From the NCBI GenBank assembly GCA_022478985.1, contig JAKSZP010009659.1, forward strand, positions 1 through 64,000: 64,000 nucleotides of DNA, given 5' to 3'. Both the position numbers and the translations under genes were made by a program. Shown here in pieces: positions 48,868 to 58,417 of the stretch (position 1 is the first letter of the stretch; the number at the start of each line of letters is the position of its first letter). This DNA comes from Massospora cicadina (taxonomy: Eukaryota > Entomophthoromycota > Entomophthoromycetes > Entomophthorales > Entomophthoraceae). Under the pieces are notes generated by a model. The model saw only the letters and a list, made by a program, of their open reading frames with translations, ran no database searches and had not been told where the DNA came from.

Positions 48868-49945
48868 TAGTTTGGAAACGCCAAACTATAAGGGTTAATT
48901 CTTTGGCTTATGAAAGAACCCTCCTAAAAACCCCTAATTTGATAGCAACTTTATTGGTACTGATAATCTTGTTAGCCAGAAAAAAATCAAGTCCAAGATA
49001 ATATAGCCATAATTTAAATTGTTTTTAAAAATCTGAAGTCTATTTTGTAGTCCTCAAAGGCCTAAAATTGCTGATGACCAAGGCTCATATATACTCCCTG
49101 ACCTCTAAAATAATTTAACATTCAGTAAAAATGATGTCAGAGCACCTGCATTTAAATACTAGTCCAGATGACTATGCACATAATGCTACAGACAATGCCT
49201 TGGAGGAACCCCCTATTATACCCTTGGATTTGACTTCCAGTAATGGTAAAAATACTAAAAACCTCATCTAAAAGTTTCCCTATTTGTATGAAGCTTAGTG
49301 ATGCAGATATATACAAAAATGGGTAATGTATTAATTTTGCAATATCCATCAATTGAGACTATAGTTGTATCCAATCAGCTGCACCAGCAACGAGGGTCAT
49401 GAGAACACCTGGAGCAAAATAAGAGCAGTCACGCATTCACAAGCAGGCCAGAGCTCCAATTAATTTAGAAAGAAGCCCAGAAGATCCCAGAGTATCATAG
49501 TTTTGGCCTACGTTAATCCTGAGCCAAGCCAAATGCATAATCACATTATGAGAAAAACTTAATTTGTTATAAAGCAGGTCTTTCTTTAAACACCCCAATT
49601 TTCAAATAATATATATCTTTTTATGTTCATATCAATAAAGTAAAGTCTTTCACAAAAACTTTATACTGGGTTTTTTATTTGGTGCTAATAACGACAAATA
49701 TAGTTATACTAGAAAATGGTAAAGACTTAGTCTTCCTGTTGTTTGCAGAGGTTGAGAGAGTTACAATGTGCTCAAGAGCAGTCCCAGTATATATGTTAAT
49801 TCCAAAGCTTCATCATGGTTGGGCACATATGGAACCATGGAGAGTAGCCCTATGTATGCAATAACAAGACCCTCTGATTTGCCTAGTGATGCACCCTGTG
49901 AACAACTAGTTAATTTATTGATTTTCGGCTCAACCCCAAACATCA
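48868..49945 (+). repeat. E5 3' LTR
   Basis: Partner of 31561-32635, following the integrase tail and a G-rich tract. The match ends at ACATCA (about 49945), beyond which the sequences differ. Confidence 0.82.
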
Positions 49946-50493
49946 GCACCCTGGAAGAGTAGGCCACATTAGCAATACAAGTCTCAAACTAATGATATAC
50001 AATATCGATTTTATAACTATAGCTTGTAACTACCTTATTGTAGCTTTTATCTATAGGTTTATACAGCTAGGATTGCATTCCCTAACATAGGGTATGAGAT
50101 ACTAAGAATACAATCCATCTAAGTTGCTATAGTAACAAAGCTACTTAGACCTGATATTAATTTTGTTGTGGCCTGGCATAAGGATCTTTTTTATAGTATT
50201 TTCACCTGATAATTTTCTGTACACTTGTAAAACCTTGATCAGCTTTTTACCAGTGCTTGTCCTACCTCAAAGTTTAATGGTAATAATATCTATATATACA
50301 ATAAGCTTACAATATAGTTATACTGTTCCACTGTATGAAACCTCTCATTTAATTTATTTTATTACTGAATTTAAACTGCTTCTTTACAAGCCTTTTTACC
50401 GTGCTAATCAAAGAATCTAGATTATTATGAGAGAGCAATATTATAACTTACAATAAATGACTCAATTCCTCACCTACATATTTACAACGTTAC
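49946..50493. other. Spacer between E5 and E9
   Basis: AT-rich sequence without a supported gene. It contains an imperfect inverted repeat near 50118-50150 (CTAAGTTGC and GCTACTTAG) with no known meaning. GTTAC at 50489-50493 is the left target duplication of E9. Confidence 0.6.
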
Positions 50494-50906
50494 TGTCAGG
50501 ATTCAAGATAAAAAATAAATCAAATTCCCTACTTCTGGATTGAGCCATAACAAGTTGGCTCCTGAACCTATCCAAACGAAATTGACTTCAGGATCCTCCT
50601 CCCCAATTCCTGAGTCATGTGGGGCGGCGTTTCCATCAATTTTGTCAGGTGGGAGGCGAAATCCATTGAGGATGCCCACAAGGCAACTAATCTGGAAGAT
50701 CAGGAAAGATCCTGAACAGATGGGGCCATGACGATCATTGAGGCACCATGTCCCCACTCACCCTATAAATATCGAATCCTTTTGAACTTAAAAAAAATTC
50801 GATACCCTAACCTATTTTCCACTTCCTTCTTGACCTTTTCTGCAAATTTGCAGCTTCAAGTCACCTTTGGACCTCAGCAACAGTCTATAGAACTGTAGCA
50901 TTGACA
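50494..50906 (+). repeat. E9 5' LTR
   Basis: Starts TGTCAGGATT and ends GTAGCATTGACA. It contains a TATA-type box TATAAAT at 50764-50770. Aligns with 62580-62992. Confidence 0.93.
50764..50770 (+). promoter_or_regulatory. E9 LTR TATA box
   Basis: TATAAAT in the middle of the 5' LTR, kept in the 3' LTR at 62850. Transcription would start about 25-35 bases downstream, leaving about 110 bases of R-U5 before the primer site. Inferred from sequence and position only. Confidence 0.55.
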
Positions 50907-50910
50907 AACG

Positions 50911-50928
50911 TGGTGCTCACTACAGGGG
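50911..50928 (+). other. E9 primer-binding site
   Basis: TGGTGCTCACTACAGGGG lies four bases behind the LTR and is identical to the E4 site at 28401-28384. It is expected to pair with the 3' end of a host tRNA. Confidence 0.82.
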
Positions 50929-50963
50929 GCACCGAGCTGTCCCAAGTGAAAACGTCTATCACA

Positions 50964-52900
50964 ATGGAAAATACTAGCAGCCCTGAAGACCAAGCCGCTA
51001 GTCAGTCAAGAAGTGTTGCCCAATGGTTTAGTACCTTGTAGCATGAAATACCAGCTGCCCAACCTGAAATATTAGAAAATTCTATGCTGCCTTCTAGTTC
51101 ACCCTTCCTTCTATCAATGAAAGTCAGTACCAACTTCAGTATGAGAACCTTAACAAGGTTGTTCAACAACTAATAAATGGCATCTACTCCATGGGTGCCC
51201 ACTCCAGCCATTCCTGCGCCTCTTCCATTCCCTCTACCATGAGGGACCTCTATGACTTAGCCCAGCTGCTGGCAGCAGAACTCACATTGGGTCCCAAACG
51301 CTACCTCTGCAACATTGTTCACCCCGCTATCCATCATCTACTTCAACTGGTTGGGTTGCACCATCAGGAGGTCTCCCAACAACTGGGGCTCACCCATGCC
51401 CTACATACCCACATCATCAATTTCATAATGAAGCCTCCTCCTTTGTTCACAACAACTGTGAGGCAATTATTGATAACTGATTACTGAATAACGAAGTCTG
51501 ATATCAAATTGTGGTGTTAGATAGCAGGATCTCTGGCTATTTTAGGGATGAGCTGCGTTGGAACGTCCAACTCCTCAAAGCAACTTGGAACCAACGCCTC
51601 CTTCAAGTCAAGGATCTGGTACAAACCCTACAACAACACTTCCAGGAGCTGGCCTCTCACGACTACCCATCCAGGAGTAAAGGTCCTGAAGGGCGTGAGG
51701 GCCCCAAAGGGCCAGAGGGTCCCCATGGACCCCCTGGGCCCCCAGGTCCCTCAGCTCACTCCGCTGCTGGCCCTGAGGACCCCTGGCGGAAGGATGTGAT
51801 GACAGCCTTGGCTGCCTTATGAAATCAAATTTGAAATGTAGCTCATGGATGCAAACTCTGAACTGATGGAGTCCCCCTTGAACCTAGGGTCTCCATTGAT
51901 GCCCTGTCGGATAAAATGGGAAACTTAAGCACTTTTGCCAAACTTACTGATGCTCGCATTTCTCAGCTGGAGCAAACTTTTCAAGGGTTTGAAACCCATT
52001 TGACCACTCTCAAGAACCAGCTTCACCTTCAGGGCGCCTACATTCAATCTTTAAAGGAGCAAATCATAAATAAGGCTTCCGTTTTCTCCCTCAACCAAAA
52101 TTGGGATGATATCCAGGAGGACCTTGAGGGCTTGTGAAGACGGCTAGACCAGCATTGCCCCACAACTATGCAGAAACTGAGATCTCAGAGCTAGCGCCCT
52201 TCCCTGGTGTTAACACCCTCTCCACTCCGCTTGCAACTAACTATAAACCTAATTTTAAAGAAAGGTTCATTCCTGGACAGGGGAGCATTGCCTCCTTCCT
52301 ATATGCATATGAGAGCTCCATGGAGGAGGCCACTGATCGTCAGAAGTTAAAGCATATCCACTCCTGCCTAGATAGCACCGCCCAGGAGATCATGACCCCC
52401 CATTTGAAGGAGTGCACAACTTAGGAACAAGTCCGTACAGCCCTAATCCAAGAGTTTGGCAGCAATCAAACCCTTTCCAACCAAAAACAGGCTTTCATGG
52501 GCATCTGACTGAATAAAGGAGAAAGCCCCATGGAATTTGCCAGCCGCTTTTATGCCCAGGCATAACCCTTAGTCACTACAAATCGTATCATCCTGGATGA
52601 TGCTATTACCGCTGTCATTTCTGCACTGGGATCCTACCCTGAGGCTTAAATGCATATGATTGGCCTAGAAGAATGTGTTTACCTGCATCTGAGAGATCAA
52701 GGAAGCCCTTAATGAGATTCCTACATCGACTTTACACTCTAAGGCTACCTTCACATGCCCCTCTAACCGTCCTAGAGCCCATGTGGTCAAAAACCAGAAA
52801 AGTCCTCGACCCCAATGCACTTATTGTAACGGTTTCAGACACAGTGCCAAGACCTTCTGGAAACGACTTGCTGAGGAGGTGGGAAAAGGGCCTTCAGCAT
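50964..52900 (+). pseudogene. E9 gag with coiled coils, collagen-like tract and altered zinc knuckle
   Basis: The first ATG after the primer site is at 50964 (MENTSSPEDQAASQSRSVAQ, then a TAG). Pieces follow in changing frames: 51191-51487 (helical), 51511-51822 (a helix VQLLKATWNQRLLQVKDLVQ followed by eight Gly-X-Y triplets, 51682-51753), 51916-52137 (a long coiled coil, ISQLEQTFQGFETHLTTLKN), and 52134-52424 (capsid-like, FIPGQGSIASFLYAYESSME). At 52823-52864 the knuckle reads CTYCNGFRHSAKTF, the last Cys replaced by Phe. Gag makes the particle. Several stops and frame changes; TGA at 52506-52508 is at a likely Arg position. Confidence 0.82.
51682..51753 (+). other. Collagen-like Gly-X-Y tract in E9 gag
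   Basis: Eight uninterrupted triplets: GPE GRE GPK GPE GPH GPP GPP GPS, flanked by a helical segment before and PEDPW after. Pro is frequent in X, and charged residues fill Y, as in short bacterial and viral collagen-like trimerisation segments. It is absent from the corresponding place in E2 (about 1450-1640). Confidence 0.8.
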
Positions 52901-53094
52901 GAAGGATGAGGCGCTTCATGCTGACATCCCTACCCAGCCCCAAGACTTCTCCATAATCTTGAATGAACCAGGAGCTGCAGCTATGGAGAAAAAGTTTTGG
53001 TATCCAATGATAATACAGAAATTGATACTGCTTACTCCTCTTCTAATGACTCTCCAATGTTCCTCACACTGCTGCCCCAGTTTGGTAGTCTGGT

Positions 53095-53700
53095 AACTGG
53101 GTTGCAGTTCAAGTTCATAAAATACCAGTCCTTGCCATAGTTGACAGTGGCTCCCCTGTGAATGTCATATCCTCAAAGTTATTGAAGCATGTCAAGATCA
53201 CTCCTATATGTCACACTATATGGAGTATGGCATGGATGGCCCCCAGTGTACCCGATCTATAGGGGTTTATTCCTCTCTGCTGATATGGTTTGGGAAGCTC
53301 GGTGTAAACACATCTGCCGTTGCTCTAGATAACCCTATCTATGACCTGCTCCTTTGGACTCAATTTCTTTGAGACTATTCGGCAGTACTCCATTATTATA
53401 GCAGCTTTCTATCCTTACTGGGGCATCATGTCCCACTGATATTCAAGACCCCTCTCAATTCTAAAACTGAGGTTAAAGCCCAAGCTTATTTGCTGGAGAG
53501 TGAAGGCCAAATTGGTTGTCTCAATTATCACATTAGGGGATCCTAATTCTGACTGCACACCTGCTATTGATGGGCAAGAAGGCATGCTAATCTACTTGCC
53601 TAAGGCTACTACAATACTCCTGAAGTCCCAGGTCATTGCTGACATCTGTGTCCATGTTAACATTCCCATGGGATACCTGTTGGAAGTCTGAGGCCTAAAC
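53095..53700 (+). pseudogene. E9 protease remnant with intact DSG loop
   Basis: The frame from 53101 reads VAVQVHKIPVLAIVDSGSPVNVISSK. It has the active-site triplet Asp-Ser-Gly at 53143-53151 inside the normal hydrophobic context of a retropepsin. The following frames (53220-53420 and 53500-53691) carry the second half of the fold and the linker. At least one frame change lies between them. This is the copy from which the damage in the E3 protease (NTDSPVD) can be judged. Confidence 0.78.
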
Positions 53701-53899
53701 CAATCCACAAAAGAGGTGCTAACCTGCCTGAGGATCCTAGATCCAGCTTTTGCTGGATCTATATCAGTGTTGTTTGCCAACCTTACTGATAAACCCAAGG
53801 TAGGTCCAAACAGTCCTGCCGCCCATGTCCGCCTACTACTGGTGGAAGCTATTGCTGATGTCTGAAGCTTTGGGGACTTGAGAGATTTTGTCTTGGAAG

Positions 53900-54760
53900 C
53901 TTCACCATTGATTAATCTAATCAATACTAATATCAGCAAAGCCCTCTCAAACAACCAACAACATAAGGTTCAAGAGTTGTTGGAAGAGTATTAAGACCTA
54001 TTTTTGACCTTGACCTATGACTTCAGAATAATGAACAGAGTCCTACATCATGTAGAAACTGGGGATGCTCCTCCCTTCTGGTCCTGGCTTCACTGAAAAG
54101 AGCAAGTTTGAAGAGGCCCAGGTGACAGTTGAACTCAAACAACTACTCGACACTGGACTCCTGGTACCATCATGCAGCCCTTGGGCCTCTCCTCTTCTGC
54201 TGGTTTGGAAGAAAGATGTCAGTTACCAGGTGGTGATGAACTATTGACTACTCAACTCCATCACCAAGAATGACAGTTATCCTCTGCCCCAAATTGACGT
54301 TTCCCTCTGTCTGCTCTCCAGATCCCATTACTTTTCCTCCATGGACCTTGCCAGCGGATATTGGCAGGTTGATATTGCCCTGAAGACCGAGCTAAGTGTG
54401 TGCTCATAGCCAACAAAGGACTATTTGATCCCACAAGGATGCTCCAGGGCCTTTGTAACGCCCCGGCCATTTTCCAACATGCCATGGATGGGATCCTTGG
54501 GGACTTGAAGCTTTCATACGTCCTTGTCTACCTAGATGACATTACCATTTTCTCACAAACCTTTAATGGGCACATAAAGCATCTACAGGAGGTCTTCAAT
54601 CATCTATGAAAGGCGTCCATAAAGCTTAAATATTCAAAGTGCTCCTTCTTCCAATCTGAACTAGAGTTCCTGGGATACAAGGTTTCCAAGGACGGCATTC
54701 AGCCTATACCAGACAAGGTCAACGCCATAGAAAAGATGACACGCCCCAGAGCTTAAGGAA
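53900..54760 (+). pseudogene. E9 reverse transcriptase, catalytic box intact but frame broken
   Basis: Frame 54065-54247 gives KFEEAQVTVELKQLLDTGLL and SPWASPLLLVWKKD, then VVMNY, followed by TGA (54245-54247) where relatives have Arg (YRLLN). Next come SYPLPQID and FSSMDLASGYWQVD (about 54330-54375). A base is missing near 54385, because the frame then shifts to 54400-54609: GLFDPTRMLQGLCNAPAIFQ and VLVYLDDITIFS, with the catalytic YLDD complete at 54529-54540. A second TGA (54607-54609) also replaces a probable Arg. Otherwise a normal Ty3/gypsy RT. Confidence 0.87.
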
Positions 54761-55690
54761 TATTCAGGTATTCCTAGGCATGGTGGGCTATTATCATCAG
54801 TTTATCCTCTGGTTTGCCAACCTCGCGGAGCCACTGTTTTACCTCCTGAAGAAAAATGTGCCATTAGAATGGCAGCCTGAACAAAAACAGGCTTTTAATG
54901 CCTTGAGAACCACTCTATGTACTAAACCCATTCTGGAAGTTTTTAATTACACTTCCAATGGGCAGGTTTTTTCAAAGTTACACCGAGCGGATTCTTTAGA
55001 AAGCAATAAATTTAAAGTAAAAACATGTTATATTTCGACCTCTATTTTATTGTCAAAAGGATGAAATATTTATAGGCTTTGTAACGGCTCATAGTCTATC
55101 AGAGAGAATTAATATCTGCGCGATCAAATCTTCAATAAATTGATTGGGATGAGATTGGTTTTTAACCTTGATAGATTGAGATATATTGCGCTCTCCTTCT
55201 AATGATGCTGGGGGAATCAATGGAGAAAAATTGTTGGAGACAAGAGAATTTGGCAAAATCCCAGCACCCATCCTAGTCCATCCGCGCTTCAACCAACCCT
55301 TCTTGCTGTATATGGATGCAAGTGATGCTGCCATCAGAACTATCCTAGCCTAACATGATGAGAACCAAAACAATCATCCTGTGGCCTATTTTAGTAAGAT
55401 GCTGAGTAAAGCTGAACAGGACTTCAGCGTTACCAAGGGGGAGTGCCTGTCTGTCTTGCTAGCCATCAAACATTTCTGGCCTTATCTCTACAATACTCAT
55501 TTTACTATTTTTATAGACCACTCCTTGCTCTGGTGACTCCAGCAAATGAAGGACCCAGATGGCCGATTATCCAGGTGGGCTTTGTGACTTCAGAGCTATG
55601 ATTTCACAATTGTTCATTGTGCCGGCGTAATTCAATAAAACGCTGATGGCCTCTCCAGGATGCCAGTGCATCAGCGTTGACCCCCAAGGA
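54761..55690 (+). pseudogene. E9 RNase H, interrupted by a 331-bp insertion
   Basis: The connection (FLGMVGYYHQFILWFANLAE, from 54774) runs to TKPIL at about 54934. After the insertion the frame resumes at 55267 with PILVHPRFNQPFLLYMDASD, then HPVAYFSKMLSKAEQDFSV, GECLSVLLAIKHFWPYLYNT and IDHSLLW. Two TGA codons (55534-55536 and 55585-55587) stand where E2 has Arg (SLRWLQQM) or where Arg is expected (WALRLQSY). The ADGLSRMP end is near 55643. All catalytic positions of the family can be found. Confidence 0.82.
54935..55265. mobile_element. 331-bp insertion in E9 RNase H, MITE-like
   Basis: Sequence with no counterpart in E2 or E3 at this place. The flanks are ACCCATTCT (54926-54934) and ACCCATCCT (55266-55274), a likely 9-bp target duplication with one change. 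It begins with a small hairpin (GGAAGT, 8-base loop TTTTAATT, then ACACTTCC). It has no coding capacity, and I see no clear terminal inverted repeats. It could be a MITE, a SINE fragment or filler DNA. Confidence 0.55.
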
Positions 55691-56227
55691 GTACCAGCTG
55701 TATGATCTAATAGACCGACCTGGGCAGTGGGAGTTGGAAACCCTGAGGTCCAAGCTAAACTCCAAAGGATGACTCGAGATTCTCAAATTAAGGATGGGCT
55801 GCTTTATAAGAAGATCAATAAGAAGTTGCTCTCATATGTCCGCCCCTCCTCCTAAACTGATGTTATTCTAGAGGGCTATTCCACTGTGGTACATGGGGCC
55901 GTTAAGAAGACTCACAAATGGCTGAAGTCACGATGCTACTGGGACCAAATATTGAAACTATCCAAGAGGTCCTGGAAGCATGTATGGCTTGCCAATCTCA
56001 AGACTGAGACAATCCTTAATTCCAACATTCAGTTGTTGCCCTTAATTGGGCTCTTCAATGTAGTTAGTATTGATGTGGTGGGCCCTCTTCCCGCTGGGTT
56101 GCATGGCCATAAGTATATCATCCTAGCCGTGGACCACTTAACCAAGTGGTTTGAAGCAATTTTGGTCCCAGCTGCCACTGCCAAAGCCACAGCCCTCTTC
56201 CCCATTAATCCGTTTTCACCCAGTATG
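55691..56227 (+). pseudogene. E9 integrase, N-terminal part, cut by E11
   Basis: In successive frames: VVHGAVKKTHKWLKSRCYW (zinc-domain His part, 55886), EACMACQSQD (C-x2-C, about 55973-56003, one frame off) and SIDVVGPLPAGLHGHKYIIL (first catalytic Asp, about 56070-56125), then AVDHLTKWFEAILV. The coding run reaches the GTATG duplication at 56223-56227, where E11 begins, and continues at 61892. Function when whole: insertion of the element cDNA. Confidence 0.82.
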
Positions 56228-56967
56228 TGTCAGGGTAAAGCCTGACATTAGAGGAATTCCTGAGATTTCAGATACAATTCTTCATATCAAGAGGATTTGT
56301 GCTGAAGTTAGATCGATTATTTGCATATCAAATCATGATTGCAATGAGTTTCATTCAGTTAATCGCTTAAATTACCCTAATTTCGATGATATTGAGTCAA
56401 TCAATTGCACCAAAACGAATTTACAATGAGACTGAGACAATTCCCACTGCTTTCAAAATCACATGCAAGGCGCAATCCCATAAGCTCAAAAGAATTATAG
56501 TGCTCCATTCAAATAATAAATTAAGCTTAGGAAAGTCCAGGAAGTTGGATGGGATATAAAACTAGACTATTCAGATGGTTAGTCTTTGCGGTCAATAAAA
56601 TGTCATCATATGCTAAACCCTTTAAGTACATATTTTCATTATAACAGTTCCATATACCATATAGTAAACAAGCTATACAATCTAACCAATTATTCCATAA
56701 AACCTATAACCATGGGTGCAGAAACACCTATACCTGAACAAATGCCTCTTCCATTACTTACATGTCCAAACATGGCTGGTGTACTGGCTTTAACAGGAAT
56801 GGGAGTGGTTGAAGCAATCCTTCCTTCTTTAGGGCTAAACCGCCCAATTGCCCTTGCCATTCTCTATATGGTACGCACTGCCCCTTCATTATACTGGACC
56901 TTTAGCTCAGGGTTAGCAGGTTCACGGCTTGCTACCACAAACTGGGATAAAGTATCAGTCCCTGACA
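56228..56967 (+). repeat. E11 5' LTR
   Basis: 740 bp. Its first 20 bases, TGTCAGG-GTAAAG-CCTGACA, form a perfect 7-bp hairpin. TATAAAA is at 56555-56561 and an ACCATGG start at 56710-56716. The gag-frame ORF that begins here crosses the LTR end. Confidence 0.95.
56555..56561 (+). promoter_or_regulatory. E11 LTR TATA box
   Basis: TATAAAA in GGGATATAAAACTAGAC, kept in the 3' LTR at 61471. A transcript would be expected to start about 56580-56595, a segment that can pair with the bases directly behind the 5' LTR. Confidence 0.65.
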
Positions 56968-57712
56968 ATTTAACCGCCAAGTTTTACAAAGTATATCCTG
57001 CCGCGCTTTTATTACTGGGAGCTTTATCATTTGCTTTATTGATGAAAGGTTACCAGACATTGGCACGGATGTTTTTTTCAATAAAACAAGGTGATATGAC
57101 TTATAAAGAAGCAATAGGGCCAAGTCAAGTTCAAACAGTGACTGTGACTAACCATGCGCCCATGAACTATCCTATGGTTCCATTGCTTGAAAAATTAACA
57201 CTAGCTGATGTGAAAGGAGGACTTACATTGTTGGGGGCGCATTTTAAAGCATATCCTGAGAACTACCCAGATGATGCATGGAAGATAATAGCGGTGGGTT
57301 CTCAGCTCTCTGGAGATGCTTTGGGTTGATTTATAAAGCTTTGGAAGAAAATGAGAATTTGTGCATGAATTACGAAGAGTTTAAAAGCCAGTTGCTAAAT
57401 GCAGCAACTTTTTCTAGTACCAGATTACAGTCACGCATTGCCTTGATGAACCTTCAGTAGGAAGGTCAAACTGTTGAGAGATATAAGCAGAAGTTTCTGG
57501 AGATCTTCCAGAAGACTGAATTAGATGATGAAATGGGAGCACTTTACTTCAGACAAGGGTTAGAAAGTTATATGTCAGATTTGATAAGACACCACCCCAT
57601 CACACTTCCTTTAAAAGAACTTCTTGGAATCACTGCAAATCTTGTATGGGTAGAACTCTCATGTGGCAAGAGTCTTCTTACAAAAAGCAAATTACAACAT
57701 GAGCCATGAAGA
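56712..57712 (+). pseudogene. E11 gag, N-terminus coded in the LTR
   Basis: From ATG 56712 (context ACCATGG) one frame runs to 57329, passing the LTR end at 56967 without a stop; an in-frame ATG upstream at 56610 has a weaker context. Residues 20-55 and about 96-112 are hydrophobic (MAGVLALTGMGVVEAILPSL and VYPAALLLLGALSFALLMKG), which is unusual for Gag. The capsid-type part follows: LTLADVKGGLTLLGAHFKAY and DAWKIIAVGSQLSGDAL. A frameshift near 57315 leads to 57278-57460, which ends in TAG where Gln or similar is expected, and the reading continues (EGQTVERYKQKFLEIFQKTE) to about 57709. Particle protein. Confidence 0.78.
56968..56981 (+). other. E11 candidate self-priming site
   Basis: ATTTAACCGCCAAG directly follows the LTR end. 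It is not a TGG-type tRNA site. Its complement resembles CTTTGCGGTCAAT at 56584-56596, about 29 bases after the TATA box: I count ten pairs in twelve positions. This fits the self-priming used by Tf1-type elements, where the mRNA 5' end primes reverse transcription. Inference from complementarity alone. Confidence 0.45.
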
Positions 57713-57737
57713 ATATCAACGTCATCACAAGAAAGGA

Positions 57738-57786
57738 TTGTGCTATTATTTGCCATAATCCTGGTCACAATATTACCCTGTTTTGC
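57738..57786 (+). pseudogene. E11 zinc-knuckle remnant
   Basis: Across a one-base frame change the sequence reads CYYCHNPGH, then NITLFC, a C-x2-C-x4-H knuckle with a five-residue last spacer in place of four. It sits between gag and the protease, where the nucleocapsid knuckle belongs. Confidence 0.55.
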
Positions 57787-57789
57787 CTA

Positions 57790-58417
57790 TACGTTTGATA
57801 ATGGGAGATACTATATTCCATACTGAGGCTTTACTGGATAGTGGGCCTCCAGGAACTTTATATCAGAGGAAATGGTAAAAAAGTTGGGAGTTCCAACTGG
57901 GACTAGAACACTGACCATAACCCTGGGAAATGGGGAGCAGTCCATTGCCTACTGTTGTGCACATCCTATAAGTCTATTAGTCGGTTCCCTGAAAATTGAG
58001 ATTGAATTTTGGATTCTAAAGAGTACTCCCCAGCCTGTAATCCTTGGCTTTCCATGGTTAGGCCAGATGGAACTCCAACATGACTATGGCAGAAACACTG
58101 TCACAGTCAAAGTGAATGGAAAGAGAGAAGAATGGGCGTTGAGTAAAGGTATGTTTCCAGGGTTGTATGCTGCGGAATCTCCCAGGGTTCTATTGGAGGC
58201 ATGTAAAGGAATGATTCCAGCATACCTTAAAGCATGGTCTGAAGTGTTTAGCGAAGAAGAGGCAAAGATTCTGCCATCCCATAGCCTTTTTGACCATTCA
58301 ATAGACTTGGTAGAAGGGAAGCAGCCTACTCATGGACCAATATATAGCTGCAACCAACGGGAACAGGTGGCATTACGCGAGTACTTGGATACTATGTTGG
58401 GAAAAGGTTTCATTTGA
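57790..58417 (+). pseudogene. E11 protease and linker to RT
   Basis: The active-site loop HTEALLDSGPPGT, with Asp-Ser-Gly at 57837-57845, lies one frame away from the long open frame 57872-58417. That frame continues the retropepsin fold (VPTGTRTLTITLGNGE, QPVILGFPWLGQMEL) and enters the RT linker (FDHSIDLVEGKQPTHGPIYS and LREYLDTMLGKGFI). It stops at TGA 58415-58417, where the family has Arg (GFIR). The protease would mature Gag-Pol. Two lesions only, a frameshift and one TGA. Confidence 0.85.

Larger units (their letters stand above)
31561..49945 (+). mobile_element. E5: old gypsy element split by E6 and E7
   Basis: Direct repeats 31561-32635 and 48868-49945, of nearly equal length, enclose + strand gag, RT, RNase H and integrase traces in the right order. 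Removing E6 (35694-39525) and E7 (41144-47216) leaves about 8.5 kb, a normal size. A G-rich tract (TTTGGGGGTTA, 48857-48867) precedes the right LTR. I could not find a clean target duplication, and the LTR ends are uncertain by a few bases. The large divergence of the LTRs makes this one of the oldest elements present. Confidence 0.82.

Noticed and set aside
49152..49352. Hydrophobic 66-codon - strand ORF as a membrane protein
   Set aside because: Lies within the E5 3' LTR and is not kept in the 5' copy; AT-rich sequence gives such hydrophobic frames by chance.
31556..49950. Target duplication of E5
   Set aside because: CAGGT and GCACC do not match, and shifting the LTR ends by a few bases gives no pair of five-mers that I can defend.
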